17,705 bases of DNA from Rhodopirellula sp. (GTDB taxonomy: Bacteria > Planctomycetota > Planctomycetia > Pirellulales > Pirellulaceae). The position numbers and the translations under genes were made by a program. Below the pieces are notes generated by a model. The model was not told where the DNA came from, ran no database searches, and saw nothing but the letters and a program-made list of their open reading frames with translations. Shown in pieces: positions 1-7,927 of this stretch; positions within the stretch are counted from its first letter, which is position 1; every line of letters begins with the position of its first letter. Location of the stretch: assembly GCA_002714565.1 (NCBI GenBank), contig PAXU01000033.1:47605-65309 (forward strand), in the 5' to 3' direction.

Positions 1-1353
1 ATAGGCACACTTCCAACCGCAGAAGAGACGCGCCAGTTTCTAACAGATGTTAGAGCGGACAAACGTTCTCTAATCGTTGATGCTTTGATGGAAAGGCCGG
101 AGTTTGCTGATTACTGGGCTCTCAAATGGTCCGACCTGTTGCGCGTTGATCGGCTCGCACTTGGGCATAAGAATGCCTACTCCTATTACAACTGGATTCG
201 AACATCCTTCAAAGAGAATAAACCACTGGATGAGTTAGCGAGAGATTTGATAACTGCGGAAGGTCCGTTGCGAGAACAACCAGCAGGGACCTTTTATAAA
301 GCCGTGGGTGGCGCCAATAAGCAGGCAAGCACATTGTCCCAAGTACTCTTAGGAATCCGAATCGAATGTGCGGAATGCCACCACCATCCATGGGATCGTT
401 GGAGTCAGCAGGATTACTTCGGCATGCAGGCGTTTTTCACTCAGGTGAAGTTCAAGCCGTCGAATGTAGGAGAGATGGTTTACGCGGACGGCAATCCTTC
501 CACGAAACATCCTCGCTCAGGAGAAGAAGTTTTTGCTCATGCTCTTGGCGAAGCGATGCCGGAATCTTCGCCTACTGGAGACAGGCGATCAGTACTTGCA
601 GACTGGATGACGGATGTTGAAAATCCGTGGTTTGCACGCAATATGGCAAATCGTGCATGGGCACATTTCATGGGCAGGGGTGTTGTCGAACCAGTGGACG
701 ATATTCGTCTCACGAACCCGCCGTCCAATGCCGCATTGCTCGATGATCTGGCTGAGTATTTGACGAAATACAATTTCGACTTCCGGGAGTTGATACGCTA
801 CATAACGGCGTCGGCAACTTACCAGCGTTCCTCAGAGGTTAACGAATCCAATAACCTTGATGAGCAGAATTACTCGCGGTTCCTTTTTAAGCAGTTGCCG
901 GCCGAGGTGTTTCTTGACGCAATCAGCCAGACGACAGGTGTCCCTGCCAAGTTCGATGGCGTACCACACGGCAGCCGGGCAATTCAGTTGTGGGATAGCT
1001 CGGTCAAGGATTACTTTCTGAAGACATTTGGCCGACCGGCACGAGCAACAGCTTGTGAATGTGAACGTATTGGGCAACCCACCGTCACACAGGTCTTGCA
1101 CATCCTAAATTCCCCCGACATTCAGGAAAAACTAATTCACAAGAGCGGCCGCGTGCAGTCACTTATAGATAAAGTGAAAGACGACGGGCAATTAATTGAA
1201 GAACTATACCTGACGTTTTATGGGCGAATGCCTTTACCACAGGAAATCGAATACTGTTCTGAATATCTGGAAACAGCCGATAATAGACTTGTCGGCGCAT
1301 CCGATATCGCTTGGAGCTTAATGAACTCGCTAGAGTTCGTATTTAATCACTAA
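1..1353 (+). CDS. DUF1549/DUF1553 haem-motif protein, 5' end outside window
   Basis: The reading frame is open from the first base, so the N-terminus is missing; 450 residues are visible. The earliest residues (LPTAEETRQF, then ERPEFADYWALKWSDLL) match the DUF1549 (PSCyt2) core. A CAECH motif encoded at 367-381 is a CxxCH c-type haem site followed by HHPWD, as is usual in this family. The C-terminal half is DUF1553 (PSD1): RNMANRAWAHFMGRGVVEP, a TYQRSS segment, then the closing LTFYGRMPLPQE segment. Family members are usually exported, often with an N-terminal cytochrome domain that would lie upstream here. The biochemical role is not established; the haem site suggests periplasmic electron transfer. 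The next gene starts 22 nt downstream and encodes DUF1501, the usual partner, so the two are probably co-transcribed. Unlike the homologue at 14451-17615, it has no large insertion in the DUF1553 region. Start at a TTG or ATG near 85 is rejected because homology continues upstream. Confidence 0.93.
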   Translation: MGTLPTAEETRQFLTDVRADKRSLIVDALMERPEFADYWALKWSDLLRVDRLALGHKNAYSYYNWIRTSFKENKPLDELARDLITAEGPLREQPAGTFYKAVGGANKQASTLSQVLLGIRIECAECHHHPWDRWSQQDYFGMQAFFTQVKFKPSNVGEMVYADGNPSTKHPRSGEEVFAHALGEAMPESSPTGDRRSVLADWMTDVENPWFARNMANRAWAHFMGRGVVEPVDDIRLTNPPSNAALLDDLAEYLTKYNFDFRELIRYITASATYQRSSEVNESNNLDEQNYSRFLFKQLPAEVFLDAISQTTGVPAKFDGVPHGSRAIQLWDSSVKDYFLKTFGRPARATACECERIGQPTVTQVLHILNSPDIQEKLIHKSGRVQSLIDKVKDDGQLIEELYLTFYGRMPLPQEIEYCSEYLETADNRLVGASDIAWSLMNSLEFVFNH

Positions 1354-1361
1354 TTCGTGAT

Positions 1362-1365
1362 GGAG
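1362..1365 (+). promoter_or_regulatory. Ribosome binding site fixing the DUF1501 start at 1376
   Basis: GGAG lies 10 nt before the ATG at 1376. A TTG at 1367 in the same frame would add three residues but would sit 1 nt after the GGAG, so ATG 1376 is the better start. Confidence 0.55.
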
Positions 1366-1375
1366 ATTGAGAATC

Positions 1376-2722
1376 ATGGCTGTAGTCAATTCACACAAAT
1401 ACTGTGATGGTATACGGCGTCGTGACATGCTTAGCATTGGATCTATGGGCTTATTTGGCTCGATGATCAACTTGCCGCGAGTAATGGAAGCCCAGGCGCG
1501 TGCGGCTGCTGAAGGCAAGCCAGCAAAAGATATTTCCATGATTTTGGTATTCCTACATGGTGGCCTGTCCACCATCGATACCTGGGACATGAAACCAGAC
1601 GCACCGGCGGAGTTTCGGGGAGAATTTGATCCTAAATCCACGAGTGTGCCGGGGATTCAGTTATGCGAGCATCTTCCTAGCTTGGCGCAACAGCATGACA
1701 AATTCAGCGTGGTTCGTTCCTTTGGACACAGTAACAGCGATCATGGACCAGCTGACCACTACTTATTGACCGGCTATCATCCGGTGGCCGGATTCAATGC
1801 CGGATTAAATCCAAATAACCAAAAGCCGTGCATGGGCTCCATCGTGGCACGAGAACTTGGGCCTCGAGGAAGCGTTCCGCCCTATGTAAGCATTCCCAAG
1901 GTTCACAATAGTGCCGGATCGTCTTATCTTGGTGCCGCCTACTCACCATTTGGTGTTCTTGCGGATCCAAGTGCTCCGGATTTTGCTGTTCCGGATCTGG
2001 CACCGCCTGTTACGGTTGATGGAAAGCAGCTTAACAATCGTCGAGCTCTGCTCAGCAAACTAAACCGCTTTGAAAAAGCCGCTGAAGTTACCGCAAATCA
2101 AAGTGCCAAAGCGCTGAACACGTTTCAACGCAAGGCATTTGAGTTGATGACATCTGATGCAACAAAGGCTGCTTTTGATATTTCCCAAGAACCTGAAAAA
2201 CTACGAGATGAATACGGGCGACATACGCTTGGCCAAAGCTGCCTAATGGCACGGCGTCTTGTGGAAGCAGGTGTCCGGTTCGTATTTGTGGATCACAACA
2301 ATTGGGATACTCATTACAACAACTTCCACGTGTTGAAGAATGACTTGCTCCCTCATTTGGATAGTGGCATGTCTACGCTGCTTCGGGACTTGGATGATCG
2401 GGGAATGCTGGATACCACTCTGGTTCTGGTAACCGGCGAATTCGGCCGTACACCAAGGATCAACGGTTCAGCGGGTCGTGATCATTGGGGACCAAGCAGT
2501 GCGATTGCAATGGCTGGTGGTGGCGTACATGGTGGCCGAATCATTGGCGCATCAAATGAACGTGCAGAACGCCCAGCCACAACGCCTTATGGCCCGGCTG
2601 ACTTGGTGGCTACGGTTTACCATGCCATGGGAATTGATCCTGCTACTGAATACGAAACTCCTGAAGGTCGCCCCGTCCCGGTTGTGCCCGGTGAAGGTCG
2701 TGTGATTGACGGCTTGTTCTAA
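1376..2722 (+). CDS. DUF1501 family protein, Tat-exported
   Basis: 448 residues from ATG 1376, chosen for the GGAG 10 nt upstream. Residues 14-19 (RRRDML) followed by a small hydrophobic stretch form a Tat-type twin-arginine signal. The DUF1501 core is complete: FLHGG at 59-63 and DTWDMKPD at 68-75 near the N-terminus, RSFGHSNSDHGPADHYLLTG at 114-133, GQSCLMARRLVEAGVRFV at 286-303, GEFGRTP at 354-360 and GRDHWG at 367-372. To my knowledge DUF1501 belongs to the alkaline phosphatase/sulfatase-like superfamily, and the Asp and His residues in these motifs are candidate metal ligands. Substrate is unknown. The gene follows the DUF1549/DUF1553 gene by 22 nt and precedes a secreted PPC protein by 25 nt, so it sits inside an operon-like run. 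Length is normal for the family. The family call is firm; an enzymatic function is inference. Confidence 0.93.
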   Translation: MAVVNSHKYCDGIRRRDMLSIGSMGLFGSMINLPRVMEAQARAAAEGKPAKDISMILVFLHGGLSTIDTWDMKPDAPAEFRGEFDPKSTSVPGIQLCEHLPSLAQQHDKFSVVRSFGHSNSDHGPADHYLLTGYHPVAGFNAGLNPNNQKPCMGSIVARELGPRGSVPPYVSIPKVHNSAGSSYLGAAYSPFGVLADPSAPDFAVPDLAPPVTVDGKQLNNRRALLSKLNRFEKAAEVTANQSAKALNTFQRKAFELMTSDATKAAFDISQEPEKLRDEYGRHTLGQSCLMARRLVEAGVRFVFVDHNNWDTHYNNFHVLKNDLLPHLDSGMSTLLRDLDDRGMLDTTLVLVTGEFGRTPRINGSAGRDHWGPSSAIAMAGGGVHGGRIIGASNERAERPATTPYGPADLVATVYHAMGIDPATEYETPEGRPVPVVPGEGRVIDGLF

Positions 2723-2747
2723 TGACCCTCTCAATTGGACGAGACGA

Positions 2748-5117
2748 ATGTACCGTAGACTTGTTTTAGCTGTATTCCTTGTTGCAACCTGCAGTACGTT
2801 GCACGCTGATGATCCGACTGTCAGCTATATCTTCCCAGCGGGCGGTCAGCGAGGCACGACGGTGAACTTCAACGTCGGCGGTCATTATCTTCGCGCCGAA
2901 TGTCCATTTGAGATTCTTGGAAATGGCATCCTGACCGGCAATACCATTAAGCGGAATACCAGAACTCAGTGGTTTGAAGGTCCGCTGATTCCCATGCCAG
3001 CATCACAAGCGAAAGAGGACTATCCGGTTGATCAGGCAGGCGAGTTAAGTATCGCCGAAGATGCTACGCTCGGGTTCAGGCGGTGGAGAGTTTGGACAAG
3101 TCAGGGTGTGATCCCGACTCAAAAGTTTGTTATAGGTCATTTGCCTGAAATCATAGAGCAGGAGATTGATGGTACACCGATTCCGCAAGATGTGACTTTG
3201 CCAGTAACGATCAATGGCCGCGTATTCCCACGGGAAGATGTGGATCTTTGGAGATTCGATGCCAAGGCAGGCAAAGAATATACAGTCGAGGTAATGGCAA
3301 AGCGCCTTGGCACAGGACTCGATTCTCATATTGAAGTCCTCGATAGTGAAGGCAAACGGGTTGCCGAAAACGGTGACTGGTTTGGCGAAGACTCATTTCT
3401 GAGATTTAAGGCTGAGTCCGACGGAAAACACACTGTGCGGATTTATGATGCTGCGTTTGGTGGTCTTCAACATTACGTGTATCGATTGACGATTACAGAT
3501 CAGGAATACGTAGACCATGTGTTCCCGCTTGGTGGCCAACGGGGCAAACCCCTAAAGCTGCAACTGTTCGGGCAGATGATTCCCGAGGAGCCAGTGGAGC
3601 TTAGCGTTTCACCGGATGCTGCTGATAATTGGGTGTTTGACTTATCACATAAAGGGAAGACGCTCAGGCGATTGGAATTAGATATTACCGATTATCCAGA
3701 GGTGCTGGAGTCGGATGAACAGCGGGCAGCAACTCATACTGTGCCGGTAGTCTTAAATGGTCGAATTCAGGACGTGGGCGAAGAAGATACATGGAATCTG
3801 AGTGCGACAAAAGGAGATGTGATTAACTTGGATCTCAAGGCAGCTCGTCTGGGATCCTTGCTCGACTCTCACCTGGCTGTGCTTGATAAAGATGGAAAAG
3901 AAATCGCAAAGAACGATGATATTCAAAACGGATTAACGGATTCGAAATTGGCTTTTACCGCTCCGGAGGATGGTACATACCATGTGGTTATTAAAGACAG
4001 GTTTGGTAGATTTTCCGCGGGACAATTCAGTTATCGATTAGTGGTTAGTAAGCCTATCAATCTGGAAAATGGCCTGAAGCTGACGTTGCCGGTTGATGGA
4101 TTAACGGTGATCCGTGGCCAGGAAGGAAAACTGAAGGTTACCGCAGAGAGAGTTGGCGGTTGGAAAGGCCCGATTGAACTATCGGTAGCTGGTCTGCCGG
4201 AGCATATTACGCTGGATGGCCTGACGATTGCAGAAGGGAAATCCGATACTGAGATCAAGATTAAGCCAGAGGATCAATCAAAAATTCAGGCAACGAGTAT
4301 CACCATTTCCGGTGTCGGAACCGTAATGATTAAAGAAGCAGCTGAAAATGAAGAAACGCCAGCTGAGACTGTAAACGCCGTGGCGGTAAAGCTGGCAGAG
4401 AATTACCTTGATATTCAGCAGGACGCACTGATGCTATCAGTGGCTATGCCAACTCCGTTTAAGATCTGGGGTACGTTCGAAACAAAGTTTGCACATCGTG
4501 GCTCATCGTATAAACGCTCGATGTTTATCGAACGAGAAGATTATGACGGACCCATTGAGATAGTCATGGCTGAAAGGCAAGTACGGCATCTACAAGGTGT
4601 AACAGGTAAGCCCATTTATGTGCCTGCTGGCGAGAACGGATTTACCTACCAAATTCAATTGCCCCCATGGATGGAGATCGGTCGTACGTGCAGAGTAGCG
4701 GTGACGGGAATCGCAACGATTACCGACCATGATGGTACGGAGCACTTGGTCAGCCATACGTCCCACGCACAAAATGACCAAATCATTGTGCTGGTAGATG
4801 CTTCTAAGATGTCAATTCAGGCCGCTGTTTCGTCCATGCAGTTTGAACCCGGAGAAGCGGTGCCTGTCACAGTGACAGTGAATCGGGGCGATAAGATTCA
4901 GGGAGATGTAAGTGTATCCGTGACGTTGCCGGAGCATATTTCTGCAGTTACTGCCGAGTCTATCGTCATTCCGGCTGACAAAACGGAAGGGATTCTAAAC
5001 GTCCGGTTTGACGACGCGCCGGATGCAGTGTTCAATATGCCATTAACAGTCCGTGCTCGTATTGATGAAGGTACTGAGCATCATACGGCTGAAGATAAAA
5101 TAGATATCGTTAAGTAA
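2748..5117 (+). CDS. Secreted PPC-domain / Ig-like repeat protein
   Basis: 789 residues from ATG 2748. The start is chosen because a Sec signal peptide follows at once (residues 1-20, probable cleavage after LHA); an in-frame TTG at 2706 would overlap the previous gene and mask it. Two copies of a two-part module are visible: a TIG-like strand segment beginning FPAGGQRG (29-36) or FPLGGQRG (259-266), each followed by a bacterial pre-peptidase C-terminal (PPC)-like domain (about 145-250 and 330-433; LDSHIEVLD and LDSHLAVLD mark equivalent positions). The rest (about 440-789) is beta-rich and appears to hold three Ig-like repeats, two with GPIE starts and two with an LPEHI strand. No catalytic motif was seen. 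It is likely a binding or scaffold protein at the cell surface or in the periplasm. It follows DUF1501 by 25 nt and precedes the tandem sulfatase by 25 nt, so it may help hold the sulfatase substrate. The Shine-Dalgarno sequence is weak. Confidence 0.88.
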   Translation: MYRRLVLAVFLVATCSTLHADDPTVSYIFPAGGQRGTTVNFNVGGHYLRAECPFEILGNGILTGNTIKRNTRTQWFEGPLIPMPASQAKEDYPVDQAGELSIAEDATLGFRRWRVWTSQGVIPTQKFVIGHLPEIIEQEIDGTPIPQDVTLPVTINGRVFPREDVDLWRFDAKAGKEYTVEVMAKRLGTGLDSHIEVLDSEGKRVAENGDWFGEDSFLRFKAESDGKHTVRIYDAAFGGLQHYVYRLTITDQEYVDHVFPLGGQRGKPLKLQLFGQMIPEEPVELSVSPDAADNWVFDLSHKGKTLRRLELDITDYPEVLESDEQRAATHTVPVVLNGRIQDVGEEDTWNLSATKGDVINLDLKAARLGSLLDSHLAVLDKDGKEIAKNDDIQNGLTDSKLAFTAPEDGTYHVVIKDRFGRFSAGQFSYRLVVSKPINLENGLKLTLPVDGLTVIRGQEGKLKVTAERVGGWKGPIELSVAGLPEHITLDGLTIAEGKSDTEIKIKPEDQSKIQATSITISGVGTVMIKEAAENEETPAETVNAVAVKLAENYLDIQQDALMLSVAMPTPFKIWGTFETKFAHRGSSYKRSMFIEREDYDGPIEIVMAERQVRHLQGVTGKPIYVPAGENGFTYQIQLPPWMEIGRTCRVAVTGIATITDHDGTEHLVSHTSHAQNDQIIVLVDASKMSIQAAVSSMQFEPGEAVPVTVTVNRGDKIQGDVSVSVTLPEHISAVTAESIVIPADKTEGILNVRFDDAPDAVFNMPLTVRARIDEGTEHHTAEDKIDIVK

Positions 5118-5142
5118 CACTCTTATCCGGACTCTATACCTA

Positions 5143-7923
5143 ATGAAGCGACGCTCTCAATATCTCTGCGCCCTCCTTTTATTCTTTGTGTGGTCGATGT
5201 CAGCCAAAACCTTTGCTGCTGATCGACCGAATATTGTCTTTATATTGTCGGACGATCATCGGTGGGATCAGCTAGGATGCGCAGGACATCCGATTGTGAA
5301 AACACCGCATATTGATCAAATGGCAGCGGACGGTGTTCGTTTTAAAAATATGTTTGTAACCACGTCGATCTGCGCAGCGAGTAGAGCAACGATCTTTACT
5401 GGTATGTATGAACGTGGTCATCGCTACACCTTCGGTACTGTACCGATCGCCAATGAATTCATCTCAAATAGTTACCCGACAAAGTTAAAGGCCGCAGGAT
5501 ATCAAACAGGTTTTGTCGGTAAATTTGGAGTCAGCGTTGAAGGTGGCGTTGGGCCGATGTTTGATTACTTCAGACCTCTGAATCGAAGTCCTTACTTCAA
5601 AACACAACCAGATGGAACTCAGCGGCATGTTACTCAGATTGCCGGTGACCTGGCGCTGGAGTTTCTTGAGGCACAGGAGGCGGGCACACCGTTTTGTTTG
5701 TCGATCAGCTTTAATGCGCCCCATGCTGAAGACGGTGACAAGCAAAATCACTACCCCGTGCCGAAATCCGTTGCCGAAATCTATGACGATATCAAAGTGC
5801 CATCAGCACGCCTTTCGGATCCGGAAATCTTTGCGGCTCATCCCGAGTTTTTGCGACGCAGTATGCAGCGAGAACGATTTCACTGGCGTTGGGATACGCC
5901 GGATAAATTCACTAAGAATATGCGCGGCTATTGGGGGATGATCAGCGGTGTGGATCATGTTGTCGGGCGTGTGAGAAAAAAGTTATCAGAGCTAGGACTG
6001 GATAAAAACACGATTGTCATTTTTACGGGTGACAACGGTTACTATCTCGGTCAGCGTGGATTTGCTGGAAAGTGGTCACACTACGAAGAATCGCTGCGTG
6101 TGCCTCTCGTGGTGGTTGACCCACGCCTTGCAGATAAGCAACAAGGAACGGTTCGCGATGAGGTTGTCCTTAATGTCGACCTTGCTCCGACGATGTTGTC
6201 AGCCGCCGGTGTGGAAACGCCAGATACATATCAAGGAACAGCACTTACTGACTTAATCTCGGGTCGGGAAATAACTAGCTGGCGAGATGACTTTTTTTGC
6301 GAACATTTGTTTCATATTCCGGGGCGGATTCCAAAGTATGAAGGCGTACGAGGCACAGAGTGGACGTATGCTCGCTATATAGAGCAAGAGCCACCATACG
6401 AGTTCTTGCATAATCTACGAGATGACCCAGATCAGCTAACCAATTGTGCCGAGAACCCGGCATATGCGGATCAATTGACCAAAATGCGAGATCGTTGTGA
6501 TGAATTGATGAATGAACTGGGTGGTGAATACAGCCGGGAAAAATTTAAACTGCGTAGAGATGTTCAACAGCAATCTCCTGCAAAACCACAGCCAGCAAAA
6601 AAACCAGCGGCGAAGCCAGCAAAGCCATCGGAACGCCCAAATGTTGTGCTGATTATTTCTGACGATCAATCGTGGACGGACTATTCCTTTATTGGACATG
6701 CTGCCATCAAGACTCCATCGATCGATCAGCTTGCCAAAGAGAGTGCTACGTTTCTTCGCGGATACGTCCCAACCGCACTTTGTCGGCCATCGCTGGCTAC
6801 GATGATTACCGGGCTATATCCACGGCAACACGGTATCACAGGGAATGACCCGGCACCAAATCATCCGTTGCCTCCCGGCGGAAACTATCAAACGCTGCGT
6901 AATCAGCTGATTAGCAAAATTGATACCTTAGATACAATCCCCAAGTTACTCGGAGATGCCGGGTATCTAAGCCATCAAAGTGGAAAGTGGTGGGAAGGAA
7001 ACTTTGCCCGTGGCGGATTCACGCACGGAATGACCCATGGAGATCCAAAACGCGGTGGAAGGCACGGTGACGAGGGCCTGAAAATTGGTCGGACAGGAAT
7101 GGATCCGATCGAGGAGTTCATCGATCATTCGCTTTCAGAAGAGAAGCCGTTCTTTCTTTGGTATGCACCGTTTTTACCTCATACACCACACAATCCACCC
7201 CAGCGACTGCTTGAGAAGTATCAACAGGAAGGACGGCCTCTCGCAATGGCCAAATACTATGCAATGTGTGAGTGGTTCGATGAGTCATGTGGCGATCTTT
7301 TGGAGATCATTGATGACAAAGGTCTTCGGAAGAAGACACTGGTCATTTATGTCACCGATAATGGCTGGATACAGCGTACTCCATCGGTCGAAGTGCCTAT
7401 GGGTTGGCGATCTCAATATGCCCCACGTTCGAAGCAGTCACCGAATGAAGGCGGAGTTCGCACCCCGATTATGGTGCGTTGGCCTGGCCATGTTCGGCAA
7501 GGAAAAAAACAAGCCTTGGTATCAAGCATCGATATCGCGCCGACAATTCTGAAAGCATGTGGCGTTGAGGTGCCGGCTGCCATGAGCGGCATCGATCTGT
7601 TGTTGCCCGCGAATAATAAGGGCTCAGCCAGGGCAGGCGTTCTGTTTGGCGAGAGTTATGCTCACGATATCGCAGATTTGGAAAACCCAAGAGAGACGTT
7701 GCTTTATCGGTGGGTCATTAGTGGAAATATGAAACTGATCCGCACCTACGATGGCACGGTCGGCCGCTACAAATCAACACATAATTTTGCGAATAAGGCT
7801 ACACAGCTATACGATTTGATGTCAGATCCGCATGAAAATGACAACCTGGCTGAAGAAAATCCACAGCTAGTTAAAGAGCTAACGGAAATTCTCAATGATC
7901 ACTGGGATACAAGTGGAAAGTAG
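5143..7923 (+). CDS. Secreted two-domain (tandem) sulfatase
   Basis: 926 residues from ATG 5143, with a Sec signal ending near residue 26. Two full-length sulfatase (S1-type) domains lie in one frame. Domain 1 (about 28-465) has metal-binding D37-D38, the formylglycine-type motif CAASR (77-81), K127, H194, D297-N298 and K310. A Lys/Pro/Ala-rich linker (about 477-497, AKP repeats) leads to domain 2 (about 498-926) with D507-D508, CRPSL (547-551), K615, H680/H683, D739-N740 and K764. Domain 1 keeps the C-x-A-S-R maturation signature; in domain 2 the Arg is Leu (codon CTG). Neither domain shows the usual His two residues after the active-site Lys (GKFG and GKWW instead of GKWH). Sulfatases hydrolyse sulfate esters; in planctomycetes they are thought to act on sulfated polysaccharides. 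The two domains are not close copies, which suggests fusion of two different sulfatase genes. Start choice lacks a good Shine-Dalgarno sequence. It is last in its run, 4 nt from the convergent stop. Confidence 0.93.
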   Translation: MKRRSQYLCALLLFFVWSMSAKTFAADRPNIVFILSDDHRWDQLGCAGHPIVKTPHIDQMAADGVRFKNMFVTTSICAASRATIFTGMYERGHRYTFGTVPIANEFISNSYPTKLKAAGYQTGFVGKFGVSVEGGVGPMFDYFRPLNRSPYFKTQPDGTQRHVTQIAGDLALEFLEAQEAGTPFCLSISFNAPHAEDGDKQNHYPVPKSVAEIYDDIKVPSARLSDPEIFAAHPEFLRRSMQRERFHWRWDTPDKFTKNMRGYWGMISGVDHVVGRVRKKLSELGLDKNTIVIFTGDNGYYLGQRGFAGKWSHYEESLRVPLVVVDPRLADKQQGTVRDEVVLNVDLAPTMLSAAGVETPDTYQGTALTDLISGREITSWRDDFFCEHLFHIPGRIPKYEGVRGTEWTYARYIEQEPPYEFLHNLRDDPDQLTNCAENPAYADQLTKMRDRCDELMNELGGEYSREKFKLRRDVQQQSPAKPQPAKKPAAKPAKPSERPNVVLIISDDQSWTDYSFIGHAAIKTPSIDQLAKESATFLRGYVPTALCRPSLATMITGLYPRQHGITGNDPAPNHPLPPGGNYQTLRNQLISKIDTLDTIPKLLGDAGYLSHQSGKWWEGNFARGGFTHGMTHGDPKRGGRHGDEGLKIGRTGMDPIEEFIDHSLSEEKPFFLWYAPFLPHTPHNPPQRLLEKYQQEGRPLAMAKYYAMCEWFDESCGDLLEIIDDKGLRKKTLVIYVTDNGWIQRTPSVEVPMGWRSQYAPRSKQSPNEGGVRTPIMVRWPGHVRQGKKQALVSSIDIAPTILKACGVEVPAAMSGIDLLLPANNKGSARAGVLFGESYAHDIADLENPRETLLYRWVISGNMKLIRTYDGTVGRYKSTHNFANKATQLYDLMSDPHENDNLAEENPQLVKELTEILNDHWDTSGK

Positions 7924-7927
7924 ACGA

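Noticed and set aside
2706..2747. In-frame TTG start for the PPC protein
   Set aside because: It would overlap the DUF1501 gene and place 14 non-hydrophobic residues before a perfect signal peptide that begins at ATG 2748.
6571..6633. Repeated AKP codons as a possible tandem DNA repeat or CRISPR-like array
   Set aside because: The repeat is irregular and low in complexity at the DNA level; it is simply a flexible linker between two protein domains.
7085..7552. Open frame of 155 codons on the plus strand
   Set aside because: It is inside the second sulfatase domain in another frame; the sulfatase frame carries all the family motifs.
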